Assembly: GCA_026418275.1 (NCBI GenBank)
Contig: JAOABQ010000109.1
Coordinates: 49,461-113,460 of the forward strand
Direction: 5' to 3'
Source of the DNA: Clostridia bacterium
GTDB taxonomy: Bacteria; Bacillota; Clostridia; Acetivibrionales; DSM-2933
DNA length: 64,000 nt
Shown here: positions 63,909 through 64,000 of the stretch, piece by piece
Position numbering within the stretch: position 1 is the first letter of the stretch
Layout of the letters: the number at the start of each line of letters is the position of its first letter
Program-made: the position numbers and the translations under genes
Notes under the pieces: generated by a model
What the model was told of the DNA's origin: nothing
What the model saw: only the letters and a program-made list of their open reading frames with translations
The model's database searches: none

Positions 63909-64000
63909 GGCGGAGACCTACTTTCCCGGGCCGTGTCCAGCCAAGTATCATCGGCACAGAGAAGCTTAACTGCCGTGTTCGGGATGGGAACGGGTGTGAC
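63909..64000 (-). rRNA. rrf: 5S rRNA, 3' part (5' end outside window)
   Basis: Minus strand shows GTTCCCATCCCGAACACGG, AGTTAAGC, TACTTGG and CCCGGGAAAGTAGGTC, the conserved order of bacterial 5S rRNA from about position 25 to the end. The operon continues beyond 64000. Confidence 0.93.

Noticed and set aside
1..64000. CRISPR array
   Set aside because: No regularly spaced 25-40-bp repeats anywhere in the window; the only direct repeat pair is the 91-bp one around the L,D-transpeptidase gene.

Overview
The window looks like chromosomal DNA of a low-GC, Gram-positive, strictly anaerobic, spore-forming Clostridia, probably a saprophytic or plant-fibre-associated species. The indications are germination and cortex genes (SleB, YpeB, a CwlD-type amidase), a class III anaerobic ribonucleotide reductase (NrdD/NrdG), AAGGAGG-type ribosome binding sites with some TTG and GTG starts, an extracellular protein with a Thr/Pro linker and RCC1 repeats, and the ruins of a secreted family 2 glycosidase. 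No species name is claimed.

Left end (1-12.7 kb). After a partial FAD oxidoreductase come a J-domain/TPR protein and an Hsp70-like ATPase as a pair with its own promoter. Upstream of these on the same strand lies the most notable system of the window: three overlapping genes encoding a 1011-aa helical-repeat (ARM/HEAT-like) protein, a SWIM zinc-finger protein and a retron-type reverse transcriptase whose C-terminus is a TerD domain. Just 3' of the reverse transcriptase is a separately promoted, terminated structured RNA with a 21-bp terminal inverted repeat and a long internal hairpin, the layout of a retron msr-msd. The ARM plus WHSWIM partners match, from memory, retron type XIII. The RT-TerD fusion and the 3' position of the RNA are the parts that look new.

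Middle (13-46.7 kb). Cyclase/formamidase, two small membrane-protein genes, CwlD-like amidase, YkvA, a lipoprotein, an RCC1 protein, a decayed GH2 gene, an L,D-transpeptidase flanked by 91-bp direct repeats, a solute-binding lipoprotein, a PurM-like synthase, KimA-like potassium transporter plus ROK kinase, tRNA-Thr, and a methyltransferase. nrdDG lies behind a promoter with paired NrdR boxes and a cobalamin riboswitch. A Fur-boxed feoA-feoA-feoB operon carries a small Cys-rich FeoB partner. Then follow tRNA-Val, an MFS exporter, an S41 peptidase, DUF2935, and a radical SAM/SPASM cassette whose neighbour ends in fifteen Asn residues.

Right part (46.7-64 kb). A paralogue-rich stretch has four CBO0543-type membrane proteins, two FAD oxidoreductases plus a stub, and two overlooked 28-29-aa membrane micro-proteins that start in an ATGA overlap with CBO0543 genes. 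A B12-type radical SAM/TPR protein, tRNA-Pro, two ferritin-like or coat-like small proteins, DUF2252, an AraC-type regulator, tRNA-Arg, a Yip1-like protein, sleB-ypeB and a CPBP protease follow. The window ends in the 3' part of a 5S rRNA gene on the minus strand, so an rRNA operon begins just beyond.
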